Positions 15,704 through 24,289 of a DNA stretch of 64,000 bases are shown here, one piece after another. This stretch comes from CAWAND01 sp963807065 (GTDB lineage: Bacteria > Chloroflexota > Anaerolineae > Anaerolineales > E44-bin32). The stretch spans positions 1,302,001 through 1,366,000 of the forward strand of contig CAWDZQ010000004.1 of assembly GCA_963807065.1 (NCBI GenBank), in the 5' to 3' direction. The translations under genes and the position numbers were made by a program. The notes beneath the pieces are model-generated. The model was given only the letters and a program-made list of their open reading frames with translations. It did no database searches and was not told the DNA's origin. Each line of letters starts with the position of its first letter. Position 1 is the first letter of the stretch.

Positions 15704-18047
15704 GGTGCGGGGAGATCCCTCGTCTGACGTTGGCTGACCGCCCACAAGCGCATGCCGTCGGTGGTGAACTCAATCGTGCCGAGGTGATCGGTCCGATGCA
15801 GACGTTGGGCCCCGAAAGCCGCCTCGAACGCCGGCGGGGGAAGGCTGCCGGGGTCGGCCGAGTCACTCGAAAGAACCATCGATGAGGGGGCCAGGTCGAT
15901 GAGCCATTGGGCGGTATCTGGCAATACTTCGCCGGCCTGCCGCAAGATGAGGACAGGTTCTCGGCCGATGTTGAACTGAGACGAGCTGGCCAAAGCGTTG
16001 AGCTGAGGGCCGGAAAGTATCAAGAAGTCCGCCCGATTTATCGTGACGTCGTGGGCGGCTTCTCCTTGATCGGCTGTGATGATGGCGAGGGTAGCGCCAT
16101 GGCCCAGATCAAGGGTTGTGCCGGCCCGCAAGGGCGCAAAGGGCAAGCCGCCCTCGTGCAGCGTCCTGACCAGCGCCGGGCCGGCCCATCACCGGCGCCA
16201 TCATCGGCAAGCACGCCTTGCACCGCGAAGCGGTCGGTAAGGTCGGCCAGCCCCAACAGATCCTGCTCCTGGCTGCTGGCCAGGACCAGCCAGTTGATGG
16301 TTCGACCAAACGGTGGAAGGCGCCGTCCGAGTTGGTCCTCCAAAGCGATGGGACTCCTTCCACCGTCGATGAGGGCGGCCTGTCCGGAAGGCGTAATCAA
16401 GAGCACCGCCTGCCCGCCATGGGTGTCGAAGACGATCACGTGCAGATACCCATCTGGGCGGCGGCTGAGGTTGTCCCAGGTGACGAACACTCCCAGGCCG
16501 AGGGCGGCCAGGCTCACCGCGGCGGGGACGGCCGGCCAACGCGGCCGAGGCAAGCGAGGCAGGTGGCCGCCGGCTGTAATCCCGAAGAGGAGTCCGTAGA
16601 AGACTGCCACCCAGATTGGATCGATCCTGCCGAGCCCAAGATTGGCCAGCGGCAGCTCGGAAAACCAAGTTACGGCGCGGATGGTGTAGGCGGCAAACGG
16701 CCAGGCGATCAAGGCCAGACATTGGCCGGCGGCCAGCCACAGCGATCCGATCAGTGTGGCCAGCCCGCCCAAGACCATGACGGCCGGCTGGGCCGGCAAA
16801 ATAGCAGGGTTGGCCAGCATGGACGCCAGGGACAAGCGGTGAAAGTAGAAGACCGTCAGGGGCAGGGTGGTCGTCTGGGCGGCCAAGGTGAATAGAAAGT
16901 ACTCACCGATGGGCCCGGCCAGATCAGCCGCGCGCGTGGGGGTCATCGTCCAGCGGCGCGTGAGCCAGGCCTGGAACGCGTGTTGGAGTGGCTGGGCGTA
17001 CAAGATCATCCCCAAGGTGGCAGCGAAGGACAACTGGAAGCCCTCATCGAACAGCGTAGGTGGACTGACTCCGGTCATAGCCACTCCCGCGGCACCCAGG
17101 GAGGCCAGCCCGTGGGCTCGTCGTCCAAGCCTGAGCGCTAAGAGCGACAAGCCGCCCATCACAGCGGCCCGAACCACCGCCGGATCGGCGCCAACCAAGA
17201 GCGTGTAGACCAGGATCCTGCCGCCGGCCGCCAACATGCCACGCCGGGAGCCGAACGCCCGGCCGAAAAACGAGATGAACAGGCCGGCGATGATCGTGAT
17301 GTTGAACCCGGAAATGGCGATGATGTGCGTAGTCCCAGTGGCGTTGAACGCCGCCCGAACTTGCGGGCTGATGCCGGACTCAATGCCCAGGAGAATGCCT
17401 GAAAGAAGGCTGGCTTCGGGTTCGGGGAACAGACTCTCCACTGTCCGGTGGAACGCCTCCCGTAACTGATACAAGCCCTTAAGGAACGGATTGGCCTGGT
17501 CAATCTGCAGGCGATCAGTTGCCCGCGAGCGCAGCAACGAGAACGTCCCCTGGCGAGCCAGGTAGTCACGATAGGAGAAGGTCTCATCATCCGGCGGTGT
17601 GCTTAGGTAGCCCTTTGCCCGGATCCGGTCGCCGTAGGCCCATGTCAGGTATCGTTCTGCCTGGACCAGGACCAGGCCGTGCACAGGTCTGGAGGTATCT
17701 TCCCCGACCTGAGTGGCCTCGGCGCGCAGGCGCAGCCCGACGTAGCTGTCGCGCACATCCGGTGGGCCCACAACCACGCCCGTCAGCTCCACGGGGCGCG
17801 TGAAATCATTGAAGCGGCTCACGTGGTCTCGGTCGAGGATCGGTTGGCTGGCGTGCGCTCGCCAAGCGCCCAAGCAGATTGTGAAGAAAAGCACAAATAA
17901 CCAATGCTGGGGCATGCGTCTGCGGAAAAGCAGGGCTGCGGCAAGGCTCAGGCCGACCAGGCTGGCCCATTGGGCGTTGGTGAGCTCGACGGAAGACGAG
18001 ATGGCAATGCCCGCCATCCAGGCCACGCTGAGCCAGAAGAGCGTCAT
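15700..18047 (-). CDS. comEC: ComEC/Rec2 DNA-uptake channel protein, frame-broken, with a degenerate metallo-beta-lactamase domain
   Basis: The frame from 18047 reads the N-terminal membrane part, the Competence domain (GTTHIIAISGFNITIIAG) and further membrane segments, then the start of the C-terminal metallo-beta-lactamase domain (SGQAALIDGG). Near 16173-16190, in a CCGGGCCGGCCC run, the natural continuation moves to another frame (PALVRTLHEGGLPFAPLRAG to the stop at 15700), so one base appears missing. Rejoined, the protein is about 780 residues, normal for the family. The zinc motif THxDxDH is replaced by LASSQEQD, so this domain cannot bind metal as usual. ComEC moves single-stranded DNA across the inner membrane. 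GGGGGGA precedes the ATG. Confidence 0.85.
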
Positions 18048-18079
18048 GCATCCCCCCTCTGCGATCGACGCGTGCCCCC

Positions 18080-18085
18080 ATTATA
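18080..18085 (-). promoter_or_regulatory. -10 element for comEC
   Basis: TATAAT on the minus strand, 32 bases before the comEC start at 18047. No good -35 is evident. Confidence 0.5.
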
Positions 18086-18251
18086 GACTCTCTGTCCAGG
18101 CCGTTCGCCCGGGAAAGCGCCTGGTCACCAGCTCGCGATCCCGGAGGGGCATTGGGACGAGTCCACCGCACCCCTCGGTGCTGGGCGCCCAGATGACTTA
18201 TCATGATGTGGTGGTGTGCAGCCGACGAGTCGACCAGAAGAGCAGGTGCTG

Positions 18252-18671
18252 ATGAACGACGACAACGCCATTCGTAAGTTGCTTGAGGAAAGCAAAGTGA
18301 TCGCCGTGGTCGGCCTTTCTCGGGATCCGACCAAAACCAGCCGAAGTGTGACGTCCTACTTGATGAGCCAGGGCTACCGGATCATCCCGATCAACCCACG
18401 GGCTGAGAGCCTGATGGGCCAAACAGCCTATTCGTCGTTGGCCAACCTGCCGACAGAGCAGGCCGAGGCGATTGATATTGTCAATATCTTCCGGCCTTCG
18501 GTCGATCTACCCCCAATCGTCGAAGCGGCCGTCGCCAATCTCCCCAACGTAAAGGTCATCTGGGCGCAGCTGGGGATCCACAACGACGAGGCGGGGAAGA
18601 TTGCCGAGCGGGCGCGGGTGCCCATGGTGCAGGACCGGTGCATCCGAGTAGAGCACGGTCGCCTTGTGTAG
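18252..18671 (+). CDS. CoA-binding Rossmann-fold protein (YccU-like)
   Basis: 139 residues. It matches the stand-alone CoA_binding family related to the N-terminal domain of succinyl-CoA synthetase alpha: VIAVVGLSRDPTKTSRSV (nucleotide loop), GYRIIPINPRA, IDIVNIFRPS, VIWAQLGIHNDEA and the C-terminal DRCIRVEH with the conserved Cys. Members bind CoA, but the reaction is unknown. The ATG at 18252 matches the family N-terminus; an ATG 36 bases earlier adds unrelated residues. It is convergent with the thioesterase gene. Confidence 0.9.
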   Translation: MNDDNAIRKLLEESKVIAVVGLSRDPTKTSRSVTSYLMSQGYRIIPINPRAESLMGQTAYSSLANLPTEQAEAIDIVNIFRPSVDLPPIVEAAVANLPNVKVIWAQLGIHNDEAGKIAERARVPMVQDRCIRVEHGRLV

Positions 18672-18705
18672 GCCTTTCAGCAGCCGACCCGCAGGGGGTG
18701 AGAGC

Positions 18706-19185
18706 TCAATGGAACGGGGTATCGCCTTCGGGCCGGCCCTCCATCACTCGAATGGCAACAATGTCCGCTTCGGCCGTCTTCTCTCCCTCGACGAAGACGT
18801 CGCAGTGAACCTGGCTCTTGCGGCCGGTCATGCTTACCAGCCGGGCACGCAAGCTGACTGGATGTTCATTGGACGTGGGTTTGAGGTAGCGGACCGTGAT
18901 CGTCCCGGTTGCGTACCGGTAGACAGGTTCCGATCCCCATGGCCGGCCCTCGGCATCATAAGCCGCTGACAGGGCGGTGGCCATGGAGTGACAGTCGATC
19001 AGCGTGGCCAGGATTCCGCCATTGATTACGGTTTCCCAGCCGTGGTACTTGGGCTCAGATTCCCAAACACAAACGCATTCGTCCCCCTCGTAGAAGCTCT
19101 TGATCTGCAGTCCATCCGGATTCTGTGTCCCGCAACCGAAACAGACGTTTTCAGGCATGTAGTCCTGAACGTACTTCTTCGTCAT
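18706..19185 (-). CDS. PaaI-type hotdog-fold thioesterase
   Basis: 159 residues of the 4HBT/PaaI thioesterase family. The motif HGWETVINGGILATLIDCHS holds the conserved HG...NGG and the acidic residue that activates water. TITVRYLKP is the typical following strand. An N-terminal CFGCGTQNPDGL is common in this subgroup. It probably hydrolyses a medium-size acyl- or aryl-CoA. It lies just downstream of the microcompartment operon on the same strand with a 39-base gap, so read-through is possible, but it is not a usual microcompartment component. Confidence 0.85.
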   Translation of the reverse strand: MTKKYVQDYMPENVCFGCGTQNPDGLQIKSFYEGDECVCVWESEPKYHGWETVINGGILATLIDCHSMATALSAAYDAEGRPWGSEPVYRYATGTITVRYLKPTSNEHPVSLRARLVSMTGRKSQVHCDVFVEGEKTAEADIVAIRVMEGRPEGDTPFH

Positions 19186-19224
19186 GCATTCTCCCGTGAA
19201 TTCTTTCGCGTGACCCTAAGACCG

Positions 19225-19755
19225 CTACTGCCCGCTCGAATCTTCCTTGGGAAGCAGCGTCATTCCACTGACGAGGGTGTGATTGAAGAGCATGGCCGGC
19301 GCCTCGACCTTGATTTCGGTGTACAACACCGCTTCCAGGTGGGCCGAAAGCAGGGGGGAAAAGCCGGTCTCCTTTTCGGCCAGGATGGAAGCGAAGTCGA
19401 CCTTGCCCGGGGTTTCCATTCCTCCTTTGATCTCATAACCTTCAAGGAAGATGTGGACGAAGTGGGTATTGAGCGTGGAGTAGCCGCCGCGAGCAATCGA
19501 CACCGGCCCGATCTCGGATCGGCTGCTCAGGATCACGGCCACGATTCGATCTTTCGCCAGCCATATACGCGGATAGCGCGCCACCAGGCGCCCCGGCTGG
19601 TGGAGTCGGCTCAGGTGGGCACCATCGATCTCTATCGAAGATCGGGTAGGGATGTTCAGATAGCTGTACAGTCCGCCGGACCCAGGCAAGACTCGGCCCA
19701 GAATGCGATGGCTGGCGGTGTACACCTCGACCGAAACCGGTCTATTGGACGACAT
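19225..19755 (-). CDS. Unknown protein, last gene of the microcompartment operon
   Basis: 176 residues, no recognised domain. The N-terminal half is strand-rich (VSVEVYTASHRILGRVLPG, LYSYLNIPTRSSIEIDGAHL, PRIWLAKDRIVAVILSS); the C-terminal half includes THFVHIFLEGYEIKGGMETP. No signal peptide or membrane segment. The ATG lies 13 bases after the stop of the receiver-GAF gene, so it is co-transcribed with it. It could be a small ligand- or effector-binding partner of that sensor. This is inference from position only. Confidence 0.6.
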   Translation of the reverse strand: MSSNRPVSVEVYTASHRILGRVLPGSGGLYSYLNIPTRSSIEIDGAHLSRLHQPGRLVARYPRIWLAKDRIVAVILSSRSEIGPVSIARGGYSTLNTHFVHIFLEGYEIKGGMETPGKVDFASILAEKETGFSPLLSAHLEAVLYTEIKVEAPAMLFNHTLVSGMTLLPKEDSSGQ

Positions 19756-19768
19756 GACTGGCCTGCTT

Positions 19769-21442
19769 TCACTGAGCGGGGATGGCGAAGACGATGGCGG
19801 TACTGGCCGGCGTTTGTTCATGCCAGAGGCGGCCGCGCATGCTTTCGACAATCATGCGGATTTCTCCCATTGACAGACCTGGTCCAAGACGGCCTGCACC
19901 GGGGTCGGGTACCGGCTCGGCGAAGGCCCGCACCGTGTCGGGCGATAATCCGCCGCTGGTGTCGGCCACCCGGACCGCCAGCCACAAACCGTCATTCAGC
20001 CTTGGGCGGTCAGGAAGCGGGAAACCGTCGCTCGTGCCGGACGTGACCCGGAAACCATGCACCTCCAGCACTACCCGGCCCCGCCGCGTGCGCCGGATAG
20101 CCGCCGCCGTAAGGGCCTGCACCACGCGCTGGGTCTGATCCAGATCGATATTGACCAAAGGCAACCCTTGCCCGGTTTCCACCACCAGCTGGAGGCCCCG
20201 CTGCGAGGCGGCCAGCTGCAATTCCTCAGCCACCTTGCGGCTGAGCTCAGACAGGTTGACCAATCCCCTGGCGCGGCGTTCGTCGATCACAGTCAGCGGC
20301 ATGCCTTCCATCTCGGATATCAACTGAGAAATCGTGGCGAGCAATCGGCGCTGGTCCTGGGTCAGATTGTCCCCGGCCGGGTCGTTGGTCAATCGATGCA
20401 CTAATTGCCGGGCCGAGTGCAGTCCTTGCAGCAACCCGGCAGGCACGGCGGAGACTTCATTCCCCGTCTTCGGAGGTGCTGGCTGACCCGGCGGAATCGG
20501 AAGCGGGGGCGGCTGGGCTTGGATGGAGTTCTGCCCCGCATGCTCCAGCGCCACACCGGCCCAATCGGCCAGCGCCATGAGCACCCCCAAATGGTGCTCG
20601 CTAAAACCCCTCGGAGCCAGGCGATTGTAGACCCCCAGGACCCCCACGACATCCTTGCCAACTCGAACCGGCACCTTGATCAATGATTGGACGAGGAAAC
20701 CTGTTTGAACTTTGACCGCCTCCCCTTCCCACTGCGGTTTGCGAAGCAGGGGCTGGCCTGTACGGTAGACCTCGCCTGCCAGGGTATCCGTAGTGCGCAG
20801 CCGCTGCAGGGTGCCGTGGCGTTCCCCCACCTGCTTGCTCGCCCGCAAGACAACTTCATCGGTGTCGGGTTCGGCCAGGTAGATGTTAGCCTCTTCAGCG
20901 TCGGTGAGGAAGGCGGCCGCCTCCACCAGGCGGCGCAAAATCTCGTCCAGGTCGTCCAAGCTGGCGACCACGCGCCCAATCTCGCTCAACCAGCGGAGTT
21001 CCTCCGTCCGTTGGCGCGCCTGTTCCCGGGTTGATTGCAGGCGGCGGGCGAGCATTTGGGTGCTGACTTCAGTGGCTCGGGCTTCGCGCAGCTCGAAGAT
21101 GGCCCGGCACAGCTCTACGCCCTTGTAGGGCTTGAGCAACACATCCGCCACGCCTGTACGAAACAAGTCCCGCAGGCGCGCCGCAGGAAAGTGGGCGGCC
21201 AGAACGATCGCCGGGGCTTCATCACCACTGGCCCGGCGGGCCCGTAAGCCCGCCAGGGGATCACCCCGCAGCTGGGAGACGTCCACCACGAGAACATCCG
21301 GTGTCGGAGCGTCTTCGCCATCCGGCCAGGCATGAATGCCGGCCGGGGTCAGTATGCGATTGATAATGCCTTGAGCGTTGCTGCGGATATCAGCGATGAC
21401 GACCACGTTGGGGGCTGGCGATCTGTTCTCACTGTTGGTCAT
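19769..21442 (-). CDS. Receiver-GAF-kinase-like sensor protein in the microcompartment operon
   Basis: 557 residues: a receiver-like domain (about 10-125; phospho-Asp candidate in DVLVVDVS, Lys in DVLLKPYKG), a coiled coil (about 125-165), a GAF domain (about 165-310), a Pro-rich linker, a dimerisation-like helix pair, and a degenerate HATPase-like end whose G2-type box is LGPGLSMGEIRMIVESMRG. A clear phospho-accepting His box and N box are missing, so kinase activity is doubtful. The start overlaps the BMC-P gene before it. It may sense substrate or redox state for the operon. Confidence 0.75.
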   Translation of the reverse strand: MTNSENRSPAPNVVVIADIRSNAQGIINRILTPAGIHAWPDGEDAPTPDVLVVDVSQLRGDPLAGLRARRASGDEAPAIVLAAHFPAARLRDLFRTGVADVLLKPYKGVELCRAIFELREARATEVSTQMLARRLQSTREQARQRTEELRWLSEIGRVVASLDDLDEILRRLVEAAAFLTDAEEANIYLAEPDTDEVVLRASKQVGERHGTLQRLRTTDTLAGEVYRTGQPLLRKPQWEGEAVKVQTGFLVQSLIKVPVRVGKDVVGVLGVYNRLAPRGFSEHHLGVLMALADWAGVALEHAGQNSIQAQPPPLPIPPGQPAPPKTGNEVSAVPAGLLQGLHSARQLVHRLTNDPAGDNLTQDQRRLLATISQLISEMEGMPLTVIDERRARGLVNLSELSRKVAEELQLAASQRGLQLVVETGQGLPLVNIDLDQTQRVVQALTAAAIRRTRRGRVVLEVHGFRVTSGTSDGFPLPDRPRLNDGLWLAVRVADTSGGLSPDTVRAFAEPVPDPGAGRLGPGLSMGEIRMIVESMRGRLWHEQTPASTAIVFAIPAQ

Positions 21443-21704
21443 AGAGGTGGACTGAATCGACGATTCCGACGATCACGGAGATGACACAGCCATCCGGTAG
21501 GCCCAGGGCCTGGCGCGCGCCATTTCCCTCCCGGTTGACCAGGACGGTGTCGCCGATACCGGCGTGGGAGTTGTCCAGGGCCACGAAATCACCTCGTTCC
21601 TCCCCTTCAAGGTCCAGCGGTTGGACCACCAGCAGGCGCCGGTCCTTGAAGTCGGGATGGCTGATGGTCGTGACGACCGTTCCTACAACTTTGCCGATAA
21701 CCAT
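21429..21704 (-). CDS. BMC-P pentameric shell vertex protein (EutN/CcmL family)
   Basis: 91 residues. Typical EutN/CcmL sequence: MVIGKVVGTVVTT, LLVVQPLDLEG, AGIGDTVLVNREGNGAR and the C-terminal VIVGIVDSV. Pentamers cap the vertices of the polyhedral shell. It is one of three BMC-P paralogues in the operon and overlaps the start of the downstream sensor gene. Confidence 0.95.
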   Translation of the reverse strand: MVIGKVVGTVVTTISHPDFKDRRLLVVQPLDLEGEERGDFVALDNSHAGIGDTVLVNREGNGARQALGLPDGCVISVIVGIVDSVHLYDQQ

Positions 21705-21712
21705 GAGATGGC

Positions 21713-22027
21713 CTAGGTAAAGGTGCTGTGGCCGGGAGCAAGCCCGATGTCGATACCCTCCCGGACCTCCAACTCGTCCACCACACCCACGATGGCCAGA
21801 TCCACCGGCACGAAGGTCTCATCGCGCATGGCCAGCGCCGCCTCCCGCGAACGCGTCAGGAGGCACAAGTCTCCCGGGCCAGCCTCGACCACGTCGGCGG
21901 CCACCTGGATGGTATCCACGGGTGTCAGTCGCTTGTCCAGGGGTTGGACCAGCAGCAGCTGGACCCCTTGGATTCCGTCGATCTTAATCGTACAAACGGC
22001 GCGACCAAGCACTCTGCCCAGCAGCAT
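21713..22027 (-). CDS. BMC-P pentameric shell vertex protein, second paralogue
   Basis: 104 residues of the EutN/CcmL family: MLLGRVLGRAVCTIKIDGIQ, QLLLVQPLDKR, AGPGDLCLLTRSREA and a C-terminal AIVGVVDELEV. It diverges more than the other two copies, with an insertion before the last strand and a Thr/Phe tail. The ATG at 22027 follows the upstream stop by one base (TGATATG), indicating coupled translation; an upstream in-frame codon at 22057 lies inside the previous gene. Confidence 0.93.
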   Translation of the reverse strand: MLLGRVLGRAVCTIKIDGIQGVQLLLVQPLDKRLTPVDTIQVAADVVEAGPGDLCLLTRSREAALAMRDETFVPVDLAIVGVVDELEVREGIDIGLAPGHSTFT

Positions 22028-22028
22028 A

Positions 22029-22382
22029 TCAGTGGATTCCCAATTGATCGAGCACACGCCGTATGATGTCGTCGATCATCTGCGGATCAACGCTGTTGCC
22101 CAGTTTAGACTGTACCGTCTGCCGCACGCGTTGTTGGATATCGCCCCGACGTTGTGAACTGCTGAGCCTTGGGGACCGGGGGGCCGAAGACAGTGCGGGC
22201 GCCTGGTACTCAGGGCGCTTGGCCGCTTCAGACGGCGGGCGGGTCACCTGGATGCCTTCCTTGATCGCTCGCTCGCGCGCGACATCGGTGATGCGATCGT
22301 CATCATTCAACACCAGCGACCGCTTGCCAGCTCTCAGCATATCGATGATGTCGATCTCGGTATAGAACTCGCCGCGTCTCAT
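22029..22382 (-). CDS. Microcompartment-associated small protein with an encapsulation-type C-terminal helix
   Basis: 117 residues. The N-terminal part (FYTEIDIIDMLRAGKRSLVL, DVARERAIKEGIQV) resembles the short N-terminal module seen in some EutQ-like microcompartment proteins. A Pro/Ser/Arg-rich linker (about 50-80) follows, then a C-terminal amphipathic helix DPQMIDDIIRRVLDQLGIH, similar in pattern to the C-terminus of the aldehyde dehydrogenase encoded nearby and to N-terminal helices of RpiB and DeoC here. No enzymatic domain. A scaffold or adaptor nucleating cargo is plausible. Confidence 0.7.
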   Translation of the reverse strand: MRRGEFYTEIDIIDMLRAGKRSLVLNDDDRITDVARERAIKEGIQVTRPPSEAAKRPEYQAPALSSAPRSPRLSSSQRRGDIQQRVRQTVQSKLGNSVDPQMIDDIIRRVLDQLGIH

Positions 22383-22393
22383 GTTCGCCTCGA

Positions 22394-23023
22394 TCAGCCG
22401 CTGACCCGGCCTTCAAGTTCTTCGAGCGACCGGATGGCCGCATCGCGGGCTGTGATGATCTCCGATTCGGTTCCCGCCAGCCACATGCGACCAAATCGGC
22501 CGATACCTGAGAAGTGGATCAGGTTGATAGAAGAGGCTTTCTCGGCTTCGTTGCAGGCGTAGCAGATGTAAGCAGCCGGGGCGGTCTCAAGCACCAGCAA
22601 AGTCTGTCCGGGGATCAGCAGCGTGCCCTTACGAAATCGATTGAGCAGTTGGGCCTGATACGGGTCGATATTGGTGATCACCTGGGTGGACACCACCTGG
22701 GGCTTGACCCGATCCTCGCGGTTCAGATGCAGCCGGTCGAGCACGATCCGGCCCGCTTCAAGCACCTCGGCCTGCTCGTTGTGGTGGACTTCGAACGTGC
22801 CAAATTCGCGTTCGACGATTTGGACGCCGGGCCGCGCCCGGGTTGCTTTGACGGCGATGTCCACCACCCTGAAAACCTCATTTCCAGGGGCCATTTCAAT
22901 GTAGAGCGACGCCATGCCTTCCGTCGAGAGGTCGCCTTGGGTAATGGTGCCGATGAAGGCCGAGAACTGAGGTTGCATCCGGTCCAGGTAGACATAACAT
23001 CGAAGTTCGAATTGATCGCTCAT
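22394..23023 (-). CDS. BMC-T trimeric shell protein (tandem BMC domain)
   Basis: 209 residues with two BMC-type folds in tandem: GMASLYIEMAPGNEVFRVVD and AEVLEAGRIVLDRL in the first, QTLLVLETAPAAYICYACNE and AARDAAIRSLEEL-like features in the second. The order of elements suggests the circularly permuted class, whose trimers stack and carry large gated pores for cofactors or bulky substrates. The start overlaps the EutJ-like stop (ATGA). It is the only BMC-T in the operon. Confidence 0.88.
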   Translation of the reverse strand: MSDQFELRCYVYLDRMQPQFSAFIGTITQGDLSTEGMASLYIEMAPGNEVFRVVDIAVKATRARPGVQIVEREFGTFEVHHNEQAEVLEAGRIVLDRLHLNREDRVKPQVVSTQVITNIDPYQAQLLNRFRKGTLLIPGQTLLVLETAPAAYICYACNEAEKASSINLIHFSGIGRFGRMWLAGTESEIITARDAAIRSLEELEGRVSG

Positions 23024-23886
23024 GCGCGACTCCAGTCAAGTGCAGTCCCGGCGGGCGGGCTGACCGGTTCGAGGCCGTCAGCCAACGCGATGCCGAGGGG
23101 GGTGACAAGCTGTGGATGGGGAGCGACCGTGACGGGGAGCCCCAGGTACTCCTGCAGGACGCCCGGCAGGCCCTGGAAAGCGCTCGCTCCACCGACCAGC
23201 AGAACCCGGTCGACGTCCCATCCCTGGATGTGACGGGTGATGATGGCCCCCACCTTCTCGATCACCGGGCGGACGATGGCCATCATTCTCGGCTGCTCGG
23301 ATAGGGTTTCCTTGAGGCCTTGGGCATCTTCGACGCTGAGGCCCAACGCGCCGGCGATCACGAGATTGAAATGCGTGCCGCCGGTAGCTTCATCGGCGGT
23401 GTAGGCCACCTGACCATTCTGCAGGATCGCCAATCCCGTCGTCCCGCCGCCAATGTCTACCAGCGCCCCGCTGCTCAAACCGAGCACCAAGTTGGCGGCG
23501 CTGGGCTCATCGATGAGCCCGGTACAGTTGAGACCGGCGTTGCTGAGCACATGGCTTGCGGCTTGGGCATCGGCGCGCCCCACGCCAGGAGGAAAGGCGG
23601 TCGCCGCCCGGGTCAGTTCGACGCCCAACTCGTGCTCCAGCTCGGCCTTCATCAGCCGCAGTTGGTCGACGGCGCCGATAAAATCAACCACCAGACCGTC
23701 ACGTACGACGGTGGCGGGTGCCATCCGGCACGCCATGGGCTGACCCTCGCCGTCCAGCACGAGCATCACCATTGTGGCGGTGCCCAAGTCCACCCCGACG
23801 CGCAGGTCGTCAGCCGAAGCCGAACGAGATGGACGGCCTTCGAGAGCCGCTGCGGCCCGATCGAGCAGGCGTTCAGCCTGTGGCAT
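23020..23886 (-). CDS. eutJ: EutJ-like actin/Hsp70-fold ATPase
   Basis: 288 residues. ATPase signatures: VGVDLGTATMVMLVLD (phosphate 1), ALVDIGGGTTGLAIL (phosphate 2), VLLVGGASAFQGLPGV (adenosine). It corresponds to EutJ, a putative chaperone or reactivase conserved in ethanolamine-type microcompartment operons; no substrate-binding domain is present. In this operon there is no B12 enzyme to reactivate, so an assembly role seems more likely. The ATG at 23886 is preferred; a GTG codon precedes it. Confidence 0.9.
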   Translation of the reverse strand: MPQAERLLDRAAAALEGRPSRSASADDLRVGVDLGTATMVMLVLDGEGQPMACRMAPATVVRDGLVVDFIGAVDQLRLMKAELEHELGVELTRAATAFPPGVGRADAQAASHVLSNAGLNCTGLIDEPSAANLVLGLSSGALVDIGGGTTGLAILQNGQVAYTADEATGGTHFNLVIAGALGLSVEDAQGLKETLSEQPRMMAIVRPVIEKVGAIITRHIQGWDVDRVLLVGGASAFQGLPGVLQEYLGLPVTVAPHPQLVTPLGIALADGLEPVSPPAGTALDWSRA

Positions 23887-23901
23887 CACCGGTGGCTGCG
23901 A

Positions 23902-24234
23902 CTATTTCTTGGCAGATGCTTCAGATCGACCACCCAAGCTGCCCTTGGTGCGCTGCGGCAGGATCATCTCGACCTCTTCGTGAGGTCGAGGGATCACATG
24001 GGCCGAGACTAGGTCACCGACGCGCTTGGCGGCCGCCGCGCCGGCGTCTGTGGCGGCTTTGACGGCGCCGACGTCCCCGCGAACCATCACCGTGACAAAT
24101 CCGCCCCCGGTGTATTCGGAGCCGATAAGCGTCACGTTGGCCGCTTTGACCATGGCATCGGCGGCTTCGATAGAACCCACCAGGCCGCGTGTCTCGACCA
24201 TTCCAAGGGCGATCATAGCGATGTCTTGAGGCAT
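23902..24234 (-). CDS. BMC-H hexameric shell protein (PduA/CsoS1-like)
   Basis: 110 residues. A classic single BMC domain: ALGMVETRGLVGSIEAADAM, ANVTLIGSEYTGGGFVTVMV (pore region) and GDVGAVKAATDAGAAAAKRV, followed by a charged extension ending SEASAKK. Hexamers tile the shell facets. It is the only BMC-H in this operon; most shells use several, so it must form the bulk facet or be supplemented from outside the window. Confidence 0.95.
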   Translation of the reverse strand: MPQDIAMIALGMVETRGLVGSIEAADAMVKAANVTLIGSEYTGGGFVTVMVRGDVGAVKAATDAGAAAAKRVGDLVSAHVIPRPHEEVEMILPQRTKGSLGGRSEASAKK

Positions 24235-24289
24235 TTTCTCTCCTCCACGTTGAGATGTCGGGATGAGCCAGCAGGTCTAAGTTGAGTGC

